A stretch of 64,000 nucleotides of DNA from Actinoplanes sichuanensis (GTDB lineage Bacteria; Actinomycetota; Actinomycetes; Mycobacteriales; Micromonosporaceae), in NCBI RefSeq assembly GCF_033097365.1, contig NZ_AP028461.1:9513501-9577500 (forward strand). The letters are read 5' to 3'. Of the stretch, positions 1-8,528 are shown one piece after another. Under the pieces are notes generated by a model. The model ran no database searches, was not told where the DNA came from, and saw only the letters and a list, made by a program, of their open reading frames with translations. The translations under genes were made by a program, and so were the position numbers. Numbering within the stretch: the stretch's first letter is position 1; every line of letters starts with the position of its first letter.

Positions 1-200
1 CGGTGCCCGGTGCCCGGTGCCCGGTGCCCGGTGCCCGGTGCCCGGTGCCCGGTGCCCGGTGCCCGGTGCCCGGTGCCCGGTGCCCGGTGCCCGGTGCCCG
101 GTGCCCGGTGCCCGGTGCCCGGTGCCCGGTGCCCGGTGCCCGGTGCCCGGTGCCCGGTGCCCGGTGCCCGGTGCCCGGTGCCCGGTGCCCGGTGCCCGGT
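1..200. repeat. 7-bp tandem array (CGGTGCC)n, cut by the window edge
   Basis: A near-perfect 7-bp unit, CGGTGCC, is repeated about 28 times from the first base to about 200, with no visible interruptions, and stops directly at a parS palindrome. Because 7 is not a multiple of 3, all three frames read the same Pro-Gly-Ala-Arg-Cys-Pro-Val cycle, which is an artefact and not a protein. The array starts outside the window, so its full length is unknown. Such arrays change copy number by slippage; that this one varies is inference. Confidence 0.95.
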
Positions 201-214
201 GTTTCACGTGAAAC
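201..214. promoter_or_regulatory. parS site (ParB binding), perfect palindrome
   Basis: The 14-base palindrome GTTTCACGTGAAAC matches the bacterial chromosomal parS core exactly. It follows the 7-bp tandem array without a gap. ParB binds such sites near the origin and loads the partition and SMC machinery. Two more perfect copies lie at 4125-4138 and 4203-4216. Confidence 0.9.
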
Positions 215-578
215 GCCGGATGGGCGGCCAGACTTCTGATTGGAGCGATCGAATTTCTCGCTCGATGCTTCGAACGTGTTGATGCGTTTAGCCGACACCC
301 TTTGGGCGAAGTCTCGGGTGGGCCCGGTGGACAGTGTTCAGTGGGCGCCCATGGACTTGCTTGGATCAGAAAGGCGATCAGAGGAAGTCGGGGCAGCGTT
401 GGTGAACCCAGAGTAGGGCTTGACCGGCTGCGCCTGGACCGAAGTCTTCGGGCTGCTGGGCTCTCACCGGACTAAGAGCGGGTGGCTAGCTTCGGGGGCG
501 CTTGGGGGCGGGATTGCTCTGGGTGTCGTCGTGACGTTGAGGGTCGAGCTGGCCGGGATCGGTCAATGACTTAGTCGA

Positions 579-684
579 CGAGTCAGGAAACGAGGCAGTC
601 GCATCGAATTCGGCGGTCGTTCGCCTGCGAGTTAGGAAACGAGGTAGCCGCATGGAACCGGGCGGCCGTTCGTCTGCGAGTTAG
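579..684. repeat. 49-bp direct repeat, two copies plus a partial third
   Basis: Copies start at 579 and 628 with exactly 49-bp spacing and differ at several positions; an 8-base start of a third copy lies at 677. Each begins CGAGT(C/T)AGGAAACGAGG. No coding context. Confidence 0.8.
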
Positions 685-2340
685 CCGGCCCTGATGGTCG
701 AAGATTGCCACCGCGCCGCACTTTGTCTGAGCGGAGGTGGTGGCGAGCCGAGGCCTGCAGGTCGGATGACTGGATGGCGGCTGCGAATTGATTAACGGCT
801 TAGAGGGAGCGGTTGTCGGCTGGCTGCTTGCGGGCGAGTGGCGGAAACCGCAAGGACGTTCTTAAGTCAGACGACGAGTCGGATGCATGGGGCTGCGGTG
901 GGGGCGGTGGTTCTCGATCCTGGATCAGACTGCTGGCGGCACTCTCGTGTAACGCTGGTATACGGCCAGCGGTCATCGCGTTCGCCTTCTGCGGGTATGA
1001 AGCGGAGCGGTGTGACCGGTGTGGAACTGGATCTCCGCTTCAATGGCTCCGAGGTGAGAGTGTGGCCTTCGACCTCGAGTCTGATCAGAGGATCCGATGG
1101 ATCCTGGTCAGAGACCCGCAAACTGCGAACGGTCAGCTACATAAGCCCTGTCTTTGATCGACGCTGCAACGGGTTGAATCGCGAGGTTCTTGCTTTGGCG
1201 GGCTGCTGCGGAAGCGACGACTGGATGGAGACCGGTTAGTAGCCGGAGTTCTGGGGCTCTGCGGCTGGCACAAAAAGTAGCGAACGGCTGGCGAGTGATC
1301 CGGTCCGTGACCAACAGAGCTCCACTCAACGGGCCGGTGTTGGACCCCTCGGGTCGAGGGTCTGGTGAATGGCGAATCTGATCTGAGGTCGATTCGATGG
1401 TTGGCCGGGCGCGTAGAGGACTACCGGATGAGGGCGTCGGGGTCTGCGATGGAAGCTCCTTGAACGTGGTCCCCAGCGGCCGGGATCTGGTGCTGGCACC
1501 AACGAGGTGATCTAGGTAGGCCGTATCTGGCAGTGCGACATCGGGGTTTCTGCGCCAGCCTTCTTGGGCGGGTGTCCCTGAGCCGGTCGTTGCCGAGTAT
1601 CCGGAAGGGCACGGGTTTGCGCATCTTGGAGACCAAGGTGGACCGCGGAGACGTGGCAACAGAGGTGGCGCCTTGCTGAAAACGGTGCGGGAAGGCACGC
1701 GATCTCGCCGGCTTCGGAGAGTCCGTAGAACGGTGTCCTCTGACATGGCATCGGGGTGATCGATGGGGTAGCGGGAGGCGTCCGCATCGCCGACGCGGGC
1801 TTTACGTGTTCCTAGAGACGTCATGAAGGCACTGGGATGCGTCTTGGGAAAGGTTGCTGTGCCTGACTGGTGATCGAACCGCGTATGGCACTGGTGTCGA
1901 TCAACAGTGCTCATTTGAGCCTGAAGCGATGCTCGATCTGGGTGATCCGAGGGTTGGCGTAGTGGAGGCTCAGACGGGATAGGGCTCTGCCGCACGACTG
2001 GGTGCTCCGACGTCCGATCAAGCTGTGCCGAGTCACGCCGCTAGCGTGCTTGCCTTGCTTCGGCCATTGCCGGCGGGAAGTGGCGAAGAGGAGATTGCGA
2101 GAGGCGTGAATGCTTCTGACGGATGGTCGCCGAAGGTCATGGTGGCTGGGATTGAGGCGCCCATGCCGGCTTGCCGGCTGAAGTCAGGCGGGCGGCCGGG
2201 GAAGTCGCTCGGCGGGCGGAAGTGTCACACGGATACGGCAGCCGGAGTCGCACGGCTGGTAACACCTGGAGTTGCACGGCGGGTGGTAACCGAGTTCTGT
2301 GGCGGGTGGGGCAGCTGGGTCGTCACGGTGGGAGGCAGCG

Positions 2341-2423
2341 GAGTTCCATGGCGGGTGATGTCCCGCAGGGGCTGCCGGACGGAGTCCATGATGGGTGATG
2401 GGTGGAGTCCATGGCGGGTGATG
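2341..2423. repeat. About 19-bp imperfect direct repeat, three copies
   Basis: Three copies of a GAGTCCATGGCGGGTGATG-like unit occur at about 2341-2360, 2382-2400 and 2405-2423 with irregular spacing. No gene is evident around them. Confidence 0.7.
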
Positions 2424-3827
2424 ACGACCGAGTTCGCGGCGCGTGGCAGTTGAGTATTTGTGAGTCCTCCGGGATCAGGTCGCTGGCGAATCGGTTGAGT
2501 GACGAATCGAAAGTGTTCCGGTGGCTTGTTGATCGGAGCCTCGTATCTAACGGAAGCCGGGGGCATGTGTGCCGGACTTCCAGGCCGAGCGAGAGGAAGC
2601 AGTACGAGTGAAGGCGCGGCGAGGTTCTGACCGTCGTTGATCTCCGGGAGCTGCGGGCGGTGATCTGGGGTGGCATTCTCGAATCGTTGGCATCGCGGTG
2701 AAACCTTCTGCGGGAAGCCGGGTGCTTCATTCGGGCTGAGATGAGTGCTTAGCGAGGAGACCCAGATCTGGTTAGGGGTGCCTGGCTGGGTGACAAGTTG
2801 TCGGCGCCTGCCGGACCAGGTTGCTGGCGGCTCCGCCGGTTAGGTTCGGGCTTGAGATTGCATGCCGCTGTGGCCGTTGACGAAGGCGCAGGGCTACAAC
2901 CGGTGGAGAAACCAGGTGACGGTTGGGGACCGGCACTGTGGGCGTTTGCCCCGCCTTGTGGTAGCCGGCGGCTGAGCAGGTGCGCAAAGTAGTTCCATGA
3001 GGGCCATGCCGCGATTGGCTGATCAGACTTCTTGAGGGTGGGCTGCCTCCGGTGGGAGAAGCGCTGCCTGAATGGCCGGCTAGAGGTCGGTGGGATGGCG
3101 TGGGTTACCGCGGCTCGATCAGTGCGGGATGGCGACCTGGCGGTCAAGATGGGTGACGGGTGTCCGCGCCAGCATGGGATGACCGGGAACGGATGTGGGC
3201 CAGCCCAGCCGTCGCTGTCTTGAATACGGGCGGGCAAGGATGCGCGAGACAGCGGTCAGTCGGCTGCCGTCAACGTTGACCTCTGAAGCCTGCCTTGGCG
3301 CTTGAGCGACACGCCAAGAGAGCGAACGCCATGTTGGCGAGCGAGTAGCTTTCACATGTGGTGAGGCAGAGACTTGATGCGCAGCCATCCTTAGCGGAGT
3401 CCGGTGGACTCAGGACGGCGCGGCACGGTCCATGCGGCTTGGGATTCGAGACCGTCGTGGAACGGTGGGTATCCAGGCAGTCCGAGATTCGGTAGGTCCG
3501 TGACGGTCGGAATCCGGAACGGGGCAATGCCTACTCAGGACGGATTCCGGTCCCTAGAGGGGTCTGGGTCGAACCGTTTCGAGGCAGGAGCATTTTGGGT
3601 TCCGGGGCGCTTCCGGGTGGCGAGCGGTTCCACGTGTGGCGCGTTCCGCGGTTGCGGGGTTCCCGGTTCAGAGCGGTCAAGACTTGGGCGATCTGAAGTG
3701 AGGGCTACTCACCGCCGTGGGCGGGTAAGGCGGGTTCACTGCAGATCGGCGGCGTCGGCCCTTGCGCCACTGCACGTGCTGGCGCAGCTCGCTGAGGAAG
3801 CCGAAGTCCATCGGTCCAGAGCAGGTC

Positions 3828-3935
3828 GGCGGGCCACGGCGGATCGGTGGGCCACGGCGGACCGGCGGGCCACGGCGGACCGGCGGGCCACGGCGGACCG
3901 GCAGGGCACGGCGGATCGGCGGGCTAGGGCGGATG
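3828..3935. repeat. 18-bp minisatellite, six units
   Basis: Six consecutive 18-bp units of the form GGCGGGCCACGGCGGACC run from 3828 to 3935; the middle units are nearly identical and the last is diverged. Eighteen is a multiple of three, so the frames encode short amino-acid repeats, but no supported gene covers them. Confidence 0.85.
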
Positions 3936-4124
3936 GGTGGCTGTCCGTTTGGGGTTCTGGGGTTTTCCGGGCCGGGTGATCTTTACGTTCGGGTGGGTGC
4001 CTTGTGGGCTGCCCGTGGAGGATGCGGCCGGCCCTCCGATTGCTCCGGGATGAGGCCCGAGACATGCGTGAGTGCCACTATCCACAACCTGTGTGTTGTG
4101 CCTGTTGATTCTGGGGCTGCTGGT

Positions 4125-4138
4125 GTTTCACGTGAAAC
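4125..4138. promoter_or_regulatory. parS site, perfect palindrome
   Basis: Exact GTTTCACGTGAAAC. It lies 78 bp from the next perfect copy and within the DnaA-box cluster. Confidence 0.9.
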
Positions 4139-4202
4139 GACGCCGATGTTGTGTAGGTCGTCCACGGCTCTATCCACAGGGTGCGCAAGCGTTCTACGTC
4201 GT

Positions 4203-4216
4203 GTTTCACGTGAAAC
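4203..4216. promoter_or_regulatory. parS site, perfect palindrome
   Basis: Exact GTTTCACGTGAAAC, ten bases before the pair of perfect DnaA boxes at 4226-4247. Confidence 0.9.
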
Positions 4217-4363
4217 GGGGGTGCCTGTGGATAACTCCTGTGGATAACTTGGGGACGGGTGTGTGGAAGGACTCATTTTCATCGTCGTCGACATGGGGAG
4301 AGTCCCTCCGTCGTGCGAAATTGACCCGGGACAGCCCCTCCTGGCCTGGGCTAAGGTCACGTC

Positions 4364-5041
4364 GTGTCTGAGAACACCTCCTCCCTTCCTGACTTCACAC
4401 GGTGGCCGTCGTTCCCCTTCGAGGGTGATATGCGGGTCAAGAAACTCGCGCCGCCGGTGGAGGTGGAGCCGCCTCGGAGCGGGGAGGACGGCTCTGAGTG
4501 TGTGGCCTGCGGGACGCCAGATGACTCGTACATCTGGGTCAGTGAGAGATGGCGCGTGCGTGCCATGGATCGGCCGACCGGGTTGCCGATGGTCTTGATT
4601 CTGGAATGCCGTTCGCACCTGGACCTCGGCGACCTGCCCAATCTGCTGGCGGCTGAGTTGGGCGTCATGACGGTTCGGCTCGAGCGGGCGATCCGGTCGC
4701 TCGACGGGGTGGCGCGGGTTCACGTGAATCGTTGGGGGGACGGTTCGGCGCACCTGCACATGTGGTTCCTGGCTCGGCCCTATGGGCGGCTTCAGTTGCG
4801 GGGCACCTTCCTGTCTCTCTGGGATGACATTCTGCCGGTGATACCCGAGTCGCAGTGGCGGGAGAACCTGGCTCTCGTCGCGGCCTGGCTGGCTGATTTC
4901 GGCGGGCAGGCCAACACCGAACCGGCGCACATCGAATGGGAGTCGCCGGCCACGATCAACGTGCCGACCAGCATGGACCCGGATGCGGATGGAGGCCGTC
5001 GACCCGCGACTCTGGGCGACGTCGAGGCGTCCGAGTCCTAG
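4364..5041 (+). CDS. HIT-like domain protein
   Basis: A 225-residue soluble protein starting at GTG. It carries a CxxC pair (Cys46, Cys49) and a histidine-triad-like motif His130-Leu-His132-Met-Trp-Phe, in which the third histidine of the classical HxHxH is Trp. HIT proteins are nucleotide hydrolases or transferases, but the altered motif means activity cannot be assumed. Comparable HIT-like proteins occur beside parB in other actinobacteria, so the gene may simply be a conserved origin-region neighbour. It follows the parS/DnaA-box cluster and is followed by an 8-bp tandem array. A near-parS sequence (12 of 14 bases) lies inside it at 4717-4730. Confidence 0.75.
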   Translation: MSENTSSLPDFTRWPSFPFEGDMRVKKLAPPVEVEPPRSGEDGSECVACGTPDDSYIWVSERWRVRAMDRPTGLPMVLILECRSHLDLGDLPNLLAAELGVMTVRLERAIRSLDGVARVHVNRWGDGSAHLHMWFLARPYGRLQLRGTFLSLWDDILPVIPESQWRENLALVAAWLADFGGQANTEPAHIEWESPATINVPTSMDPDADGGRRPATLGDVEASES

Positions 5042-5046
5042 AAAAT

Positions 5047-5190
5047 TCGGCGGTACGGCGGTACGGCGGTACGGCGGTACGGCGGTACGGCGGTACGGCG
5101 GTACGGCGGTACGGCGGTACGGCGGTACGGCGGTACGGCGGTACGGCGGTACGGCGGTACGGCGGTACGGCGGTACGGCGGTACGGCGGC
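5047..5190. repeat. 8-bp tandem array (GGCGGTAC)n
   Basis: A nearly perfect 8-bp unit, GGCGGTAC, is repeated about 17-18 times starting six bases after the HIT-like gene stop. Frames through it give a Tyr-Gly-Gly-Thr-Ala-Val-Arg-Arg cycle that is not a real product. Each unit contains GTAC, a potential recognition sequence for several restriction or methylation enzymes. Copy-number variation is likely but unproved. Confidence 0.95.
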
Positions 5191-5347
5191 GGATGAAGAT
5201 GTCCCGGGACGACCCTACGGAGCGAACCGCGGCGGGGTCTTGGGGCGGAGCGGCTGCGGCGCCTGTGGTTCGGCGACCAAGCGGCGTATGCGGGAAAGCG
5301 GGGACGCGACCCCGCTGAAGGTCGGTTCCGGAGCGACACGAAAGCAG

Positions 5348-5377
5348 ACAGGCCCGGCGGACGACCGCCGGGCCTGT
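5348..5377. terminator. Bidirectional terminator-like hairpin
   Basis: A perfect 13-bp stem (5348-5360 with 5365-5377) around an ACGA loop. It lies between the HIT-like gene (plus strand) and the 3' end of the ATP-grasp gene (minus strand), so it can serve both. No long U tract follows, as is usual in high-GC actinobacteria. Confidence 0.8.
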
Positions 5378-5388
5378 TCACGTGAAAC
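5376..5388. promoter_or_regulatory. Degenerate parS-like site
   Basis: GTTCACGTGAAAC is the parS palindrome with one base deleted from the left arm. It overlaps the end of the terminator stem. Binding is doubtful because spacing within the palindrome matters. Confidence 0.4.
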
Positions 5389-5432
5389 CTTGAACCGTTA
5401 AGCCTTGAACCGTGAAGCCTTGAATCGTTCAG
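5388..5432. repeat. 15-bp direct repeat, three copies
   Basis: Three adjacent 15-mers (CCTTGAACCGTTAAG, CCTTGAACCGTGAAG, CCTTGAATCGTTCAG) start at 5388, 5403 and 5418. The third overlaps the stop codon of the ATP-grasp gene, so the repeats have grown up to the gene end. Confidence 0.85.
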
Positions 5433-6403
5433 TGCACCCGCCGAGACGCCGCCCGCTCCACCAACGCACTGAGCACGACCCCCAGATCCACCCCGGCCGC
5501 CTGTACGGCCAACGGCAGCAACGAAGTCTCGGTCAGCCCCGGCGACACGTTGCAACCCAGCACGTGCGGCTCACCGTCCGTAGACACGATCACGTCTATG
5601 CGGGACAGGTCGCGCAGACCCAGGGCCTTGTACGCGGCGATCGCCGTCTCCGAGACCCGCGAAGCGACCGCCTCCGGCAGGCGGGCCGGCACGTGCCAGG
5701 TGGTCAGACCGGCCGTGTACCGGGCCGCGTAGTCATACACCCCGTCCCGCGGAACGATCTCCACGATCGGCAGCGGTGACGGCCCGGCACCCTGGTCGAC
5801 GATCGAGACGGCCACGTTGGTCCCGGTCACATACTGCTCGACGAGTGCCGTCGAGTCGTACGCGAAACAGCCCACCATCGCAGCCGGAAGATCGCCGGCC
5901 TCGCGGACCACGGCGGCGCCGAGCCCGGACCCACCCTGTGCCGGCTTCACCATGAGCGGCAGCCCCAGCCGCTCGACGATCCGGTCCAGAACGGCGACGG
6001 CGCCGAGCTCGGAGAACCGGTCGTGCGGCAACGCCACCCAGTCCGGGGTGGGAATCCCGGCCTCCCGCAGCATGGACTTGGCCGACGGCTTGTCCCAGGC
6101 GAGCCGGGCCGCCTGAGCATCAGCGCCGACGTAGGGCACCCCGCACAGGTCGAGGACCCCACGCAGCGACCCGTCCTCGCCGGTGGCGCCGTGCAGGGCG
6201 ATGACCACCGCATCCGGCGGATCGGCCTGTAGGGCGGGCAGCAGGGACACGTCGGCGTCGTGCAGTTCGGCGGTCAGGCCGACGGACCGGAGCGCGTCGA
6301 GCACCCGGCGACCGGACCGCAGGGACACGTCCCGTTCATAGGACAGCCCGCCGGCCAGGACCAGAACTCGCAAGTCGTCACGCGTACCCATGCCTGTGAT
6401 CAT
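5429..6403 (-). CDS. Ddl-like ATP-grasp ligase, probably not a canonical D-Ala-D-Ala ligase
   Basis: 324 residues with the D-alanine-D-alanine ligase fold: N-terminal GGLSYERDVSLRSG, the LHGATGEDGS stretch at about 70-79, an ATP-binding Lys153 in KPAQGGSGLG, Glu189, and the metal ligand Asp260. The final metal-binding motif, normally Glu-x-Asn-x-x-Pro-Gly, reads Gly273-Cys-Asn275-Val-Ser-Pro-Gly, so the conserved Glu is lost and Asn kept. Family knowledge says this Glu binds Mg2+, so a changed substrate or reduced activity is plausible. The start ATG overlaps the stop of the upstream aminotransferase by 4 bases (ATGA), indicating translational coupling. An alternative start is Met5. Confidence 0.8.
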   Translation of the reverse strand: MITGMGTRDDLRVLVLAGGLSYERDVSLRSGRRVLDALRSVGLTAELHDADVSLLPALQADPPDAVVIALHGATGEDGSLRGVLDLCGVPYVGADAQAARLAWDKPSAKSMLREAGIPTPDWVALPHDRFSELGAVAVLDRIVERLGLPLMVKPAQGGSGLGAAVVREAGDLPAAMVGCFAYDSTALVEQYVTGTNVAVSIVDQGAGPSPLPIVEIVPRDGVYDYAARYTAGLTTWHVPARLPEAVASRVSETAIAAYKALGLRDLSRIDVIVSTDGEPHVLGCNVSPGLTETSLLPLAVQAAGVDLGVVLSALVERAASRRVH

Positions 6404-7722
6404 GCCAAGTCGGGCCCGGGCGCATCCGCGGCGGCCGGGCCACGACGGCGCTGATGTCCCGGCTGAAGGCCGGCCTCGCCGAAGACGGCGCGCATGGCCA
6501 GCTCCTGCTGCATCACTCCGGACAGCCGCCGCACGCCTTCACGCAGCCGCTCCGGGGCCGAGAAGCTGAAGTTGAGCCGCATGTTGCCCCGGCCGGTCCC
6601 ATCGGCATAGAAGCCCGTTCCGGGCACGTAGGCGACCCGCGCGGCGATCGCCCGCGGCATCATCGCCTTCGAGTCGAGGCCTTCGGGCAGGGTCGCCCAG
6701 ACGAACAGGCCGCCGGTCGGCCGGGTCCACGTGGTGCCGGCCGGCATCAGGTCTTCCAGGGCGCTGAGCAGTGCGTCCCGCCGCTCGCGGTAGATCTCCC
6801 GGTAGACCTTGATCTGTTCCTGCCACGGCATGGTCGTCAGGTAGCGGGTGACGGCGCCCTGAGCGAACGCGCTCGGGCACAGCACGTTGGCCTCGCTCAT
6901 CATGACCAGCTTCTCCCGTACGGCGTGCGGCGCGAGGACCCAGCCGACCCGCAGGCCCGGCGCGAAGGTCTTGGAGAAGGTCGAGCAGTAGAAGACCCCT
7001 TCGCGGCGGCGGGCCCGCAGCGGCAGCGGGGCGTCACCCTCGAAGGACAACATTCCGTACGGGTCGTCCTCCACCACCAGCAGCCCGGCCCGCTCGCAGA
7101 TGTCGAGGATCTGCTCGCGCCGCGCCTCCGAAAGGGTGACACCGGCCGGATTCTGGAAGGTGGGGATCGTGTACAGGAACTTCGCTCGCCTCCCTTCCCT
7201 CGCGGTGGCCCGGATCGCCTCCTCGAGTGCTGCCGGGAGGAGGCCTTCGTCGTCCATGGCCACGTGCCGGACCTGTGCCTGGGCGGCCTGGAACACGCCG
7301 AGTGCGCCGACATAGGTCGGCCCCTCGGCGAGCACCACGTCGCCCGGGTCCAGGAAGAGGCGGGCCAGGAGGTCGAGGGCCTGCTGTCCACCGACGGTGA
7401 CCACCACGTCGTCGGGGGACGCGTTCGTGATGCCGGACAGCGACATCACCTCGCAGATCTGTTCCCGCAGCTCGATGGTGCCCTGGCCGATGCCGTACTG
7501 AAGGCTGGTGGCGCCCTGCTGGGAGGCCAGGTCGCCGAGCATCTCACCGACCGCGTCCAGGGGGAGCGCGGCGATGTACGGCGAACCGCCGGCCAGCGAC
7601 ACCACCTCCGGTCGGCTGGCGACGGAGAAGAGGGCCCGGATCTCCGACGTGGTCATCCCGCGCACCCGTCGCGCGTACCGATCGGTGTAATCGTCCTGAG
7701 TTGTACCGGTCATGCGAATCAC
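6400..7722 (-). CDS. PLP-dependent class I/II aminotransferase (2-aminoadipate aminotransferase/LysN-like)
   Basis: 440 residues with a fold-type I aminotransferase sequence: GGQQALDLLARLF for cofactor binding, the aspartate of EDDPYGML, and the Schiff-base lysine in STFSKTFAPGLRVGW. It resembles the LysN/MocR catalytic-domain group but has no DNA-binding domain. It would transfer amino groups from an amino acid to a 2-oxo acid; the substrate cannot be read from sequence. It is the first gene of a two-gene operon with the ATP-grasp ligase. The last 30 residues are Pro/Arg/Ala-rich and probably disordered. Confidence 0.88.
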   Translation of the reverse strand: MIRMTGTTQDDYTDRYARRVRGMTTSEIRALFSVASRPEVVSLAGGSPYIAALPLDAVGEMLGDLASQQGATSLQYGIGQGTIELREQICEVMSLSGITNASPDDVVVTVGGQQALDLLARLFLDPGDVVLAEGPTYVGALGVFQAAQAQVRHVAMDDEGLLPAALEEAIRATAREGRRAKFLYTIPTFQNPAGVTLSEARREQILDICERAGLLVVEDDPYGMLSFEGDAPLPLRARRREGVFYCSTFSKTFAPGLRVGWVLAPHAVREKLVMMSEANVLCPSAFAQGAVTRYLTTMPWQEQIKVYREIYRERRDALLSALEDLMPAGTTWTRPTGGLFVWATLPEGLDSKAMMPRAIAARVAYVPGTGFYADGTGRGNMRLNFSFSAPERLREGVRRLSGVMQQELAMRAVFGEAGLQPGHQRRRGPAAADAPGPDLA

Positions 7723-7865
7723 CCCTTGAATATGAGACTGAAAGCGATCCTAATGCCGCCCGGCACTTGCCCGACCTGCTCCCGTTCATGGTGGTTCCGA
7801 CGTAGGATTCGGCGGGGGCGCGGCGGCGTCCGGTCCATGCCCGTGCGAATGCAAGGGGTCGGCTC

Positions 7866-8528
7866 ATGTCGCGACGCCTGGTCAATCTGACCCTCGACAC
7901 GCTCGAGGATCTGCCCCGGCCCTGCCGGCAGTGTGTCTACTGGGAGCTTGATCCGGTCTCCGCGGAACGGGCCTGCGCCACCGGTGACCCGGGCCTGGAA
8001 AAGGAAGCCTGGGTCTCGCAGACGCTGCTGGAGTGGGGCTCGTGCGGCAAACTCGCGTATGTCGACGGGATGCCGGCCGGCTTCGTGATGTATGCGCCGC
8101 CCGCCTATGTTCCTCGGGGCATGGCGTTCCCGACGTCTCCGGTGAGTGCCGACGCCGCCCTACTGACCACGGCCAAGGTGGTGCCCGCCTTCGCCGGTGG
8201 CGGCCTGGGCCGGATGCTGGTCCAGGGGGTGGCCCGTGATCTCACCAAGCGTGGGGTGAAGGCGGTCGAGGCCTTCGGTGACGCCAAGCCCGATGAGAGC
8301 AGCGAGGAGTCGGCCTGTATCGCGCCTGTCGACTTCTTCCTGTCGGTGGGCTTCAAGACGGTCCGCCCGCATCCCCGTTATCCGCGGCTGCGGCTGGAGT
8401 TGCGGACGGCCCTGTCCTGGAAGTCCGACGTGGAGTACGCGTTGGAGAAGCTGCTCGGCTCGATGAGCCCGGAGACCCTGCTGCGCCCGGTCCGCCCGGT
8501 GACAGCGACGAGGTCGGCGGAGAATTAG
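7866..8528 (+). CDS. GNAT-family N-acetyltransferase
   Basis: 220 residues, ATG start preceded by AAGGGGT. The acetyl-CoA-binding core is visible as VVPAFAGGGLGRMLVQGVARDL (the Q/RxxGxG/A region) at about 105-126, followed by a late GNAT strand around VDFFLSVGFKTVR. An N-terminal CRQCVYWE gives a CxxC pair. It sits opposite cwlM, overlapping its 3' end by 4 bases, the same place held by a conserved protein next to cwlM in mycobacteria. Substrate unknown. Confidence 0.8.
   Translation: MSRRLVNLTLDTLEDLPRPCRQCVYWELDPVSAERACATGDPGLEKEAWVSQTLLEWGSCGKLAYVDGMPAGFVMYAPPAYVPRGMAFPTSPVSADAALLTTAKVVPAFAGGGLGRMLVQGVARDLTKRGVKAVEAFGDAKPDESSEESACIAPVDFFLSVGFKTVRPHPRYPRLRLELRTALSWKSDVEYALEKLLGSMSPETLLRPVRPVTATRSAEN

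Larger units (their letters stand above)
215..4077. other. Gene-free, repeat-containing DNA
   Basis: About 3.9 kb with no convincing coding region. Open frames on both strands are short, overlap one another, lack ribosome-binding sites, have skewed compositions (Arg/Ser/Pro/Thr) and show no recognisable domain. GC content by eye is lower than in the flanking genes and the third-position bias typical of this genome is absent. It contains three imperfect direct-repeat sets (579-684, 2341-2423, 3828-3935). No tRNA or rRNA signature was recognised. It could be decayed coding DNA, or structural DNA near the origin. Confidence 0.7.
4078..4247. promoter_or_regulatory. Cluster of four DnaA-box-like sites interleaved with two parS sites
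   Basis: Two perfect TTATCCACA boxes are on the minus strand at 4226-4234 and 4239-4247, 13 bases apart start to start. Two one-mismatch boxes, CTATCCACA, are on the plus strand at 4078-4086 and 4170-4178. Two perfect parS palindromes lie between them (4125-4138, 4203-4216). The cluster sits just upstream of the first recognisable gene. It has too few boxes to be called oriC, which in actinobacteria lies between dnaA and dnaN and has many boxes. A DnaA-binding or titration site coupled to ParB loading is an inference. Confidence 0.75.

Noticed and set aside
3..282. Proline/glycine-rich small proteins over the 7-bp array
   Set aside because: All frames read the same period because the unit is 7 bp; no ribosome-binding site or conserved sequence.
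813..1995. Several overlapping open frames on both strands (up to 295 codons)
   Set aside because: No similarity, no RBS, no genome-like codon bias, and mutually overlapping.
4078..4247. Calling the site oriC
   Set aside because: Only four boxes and no dnaA or dnaN next to it; kept as a DnaA-box/parS cluster.
1..5190. CRISPR array from the tandem repeats
   Set aside because: Units are 7, 8 and 18 bp with no unique spacers, and no cas gene is present.
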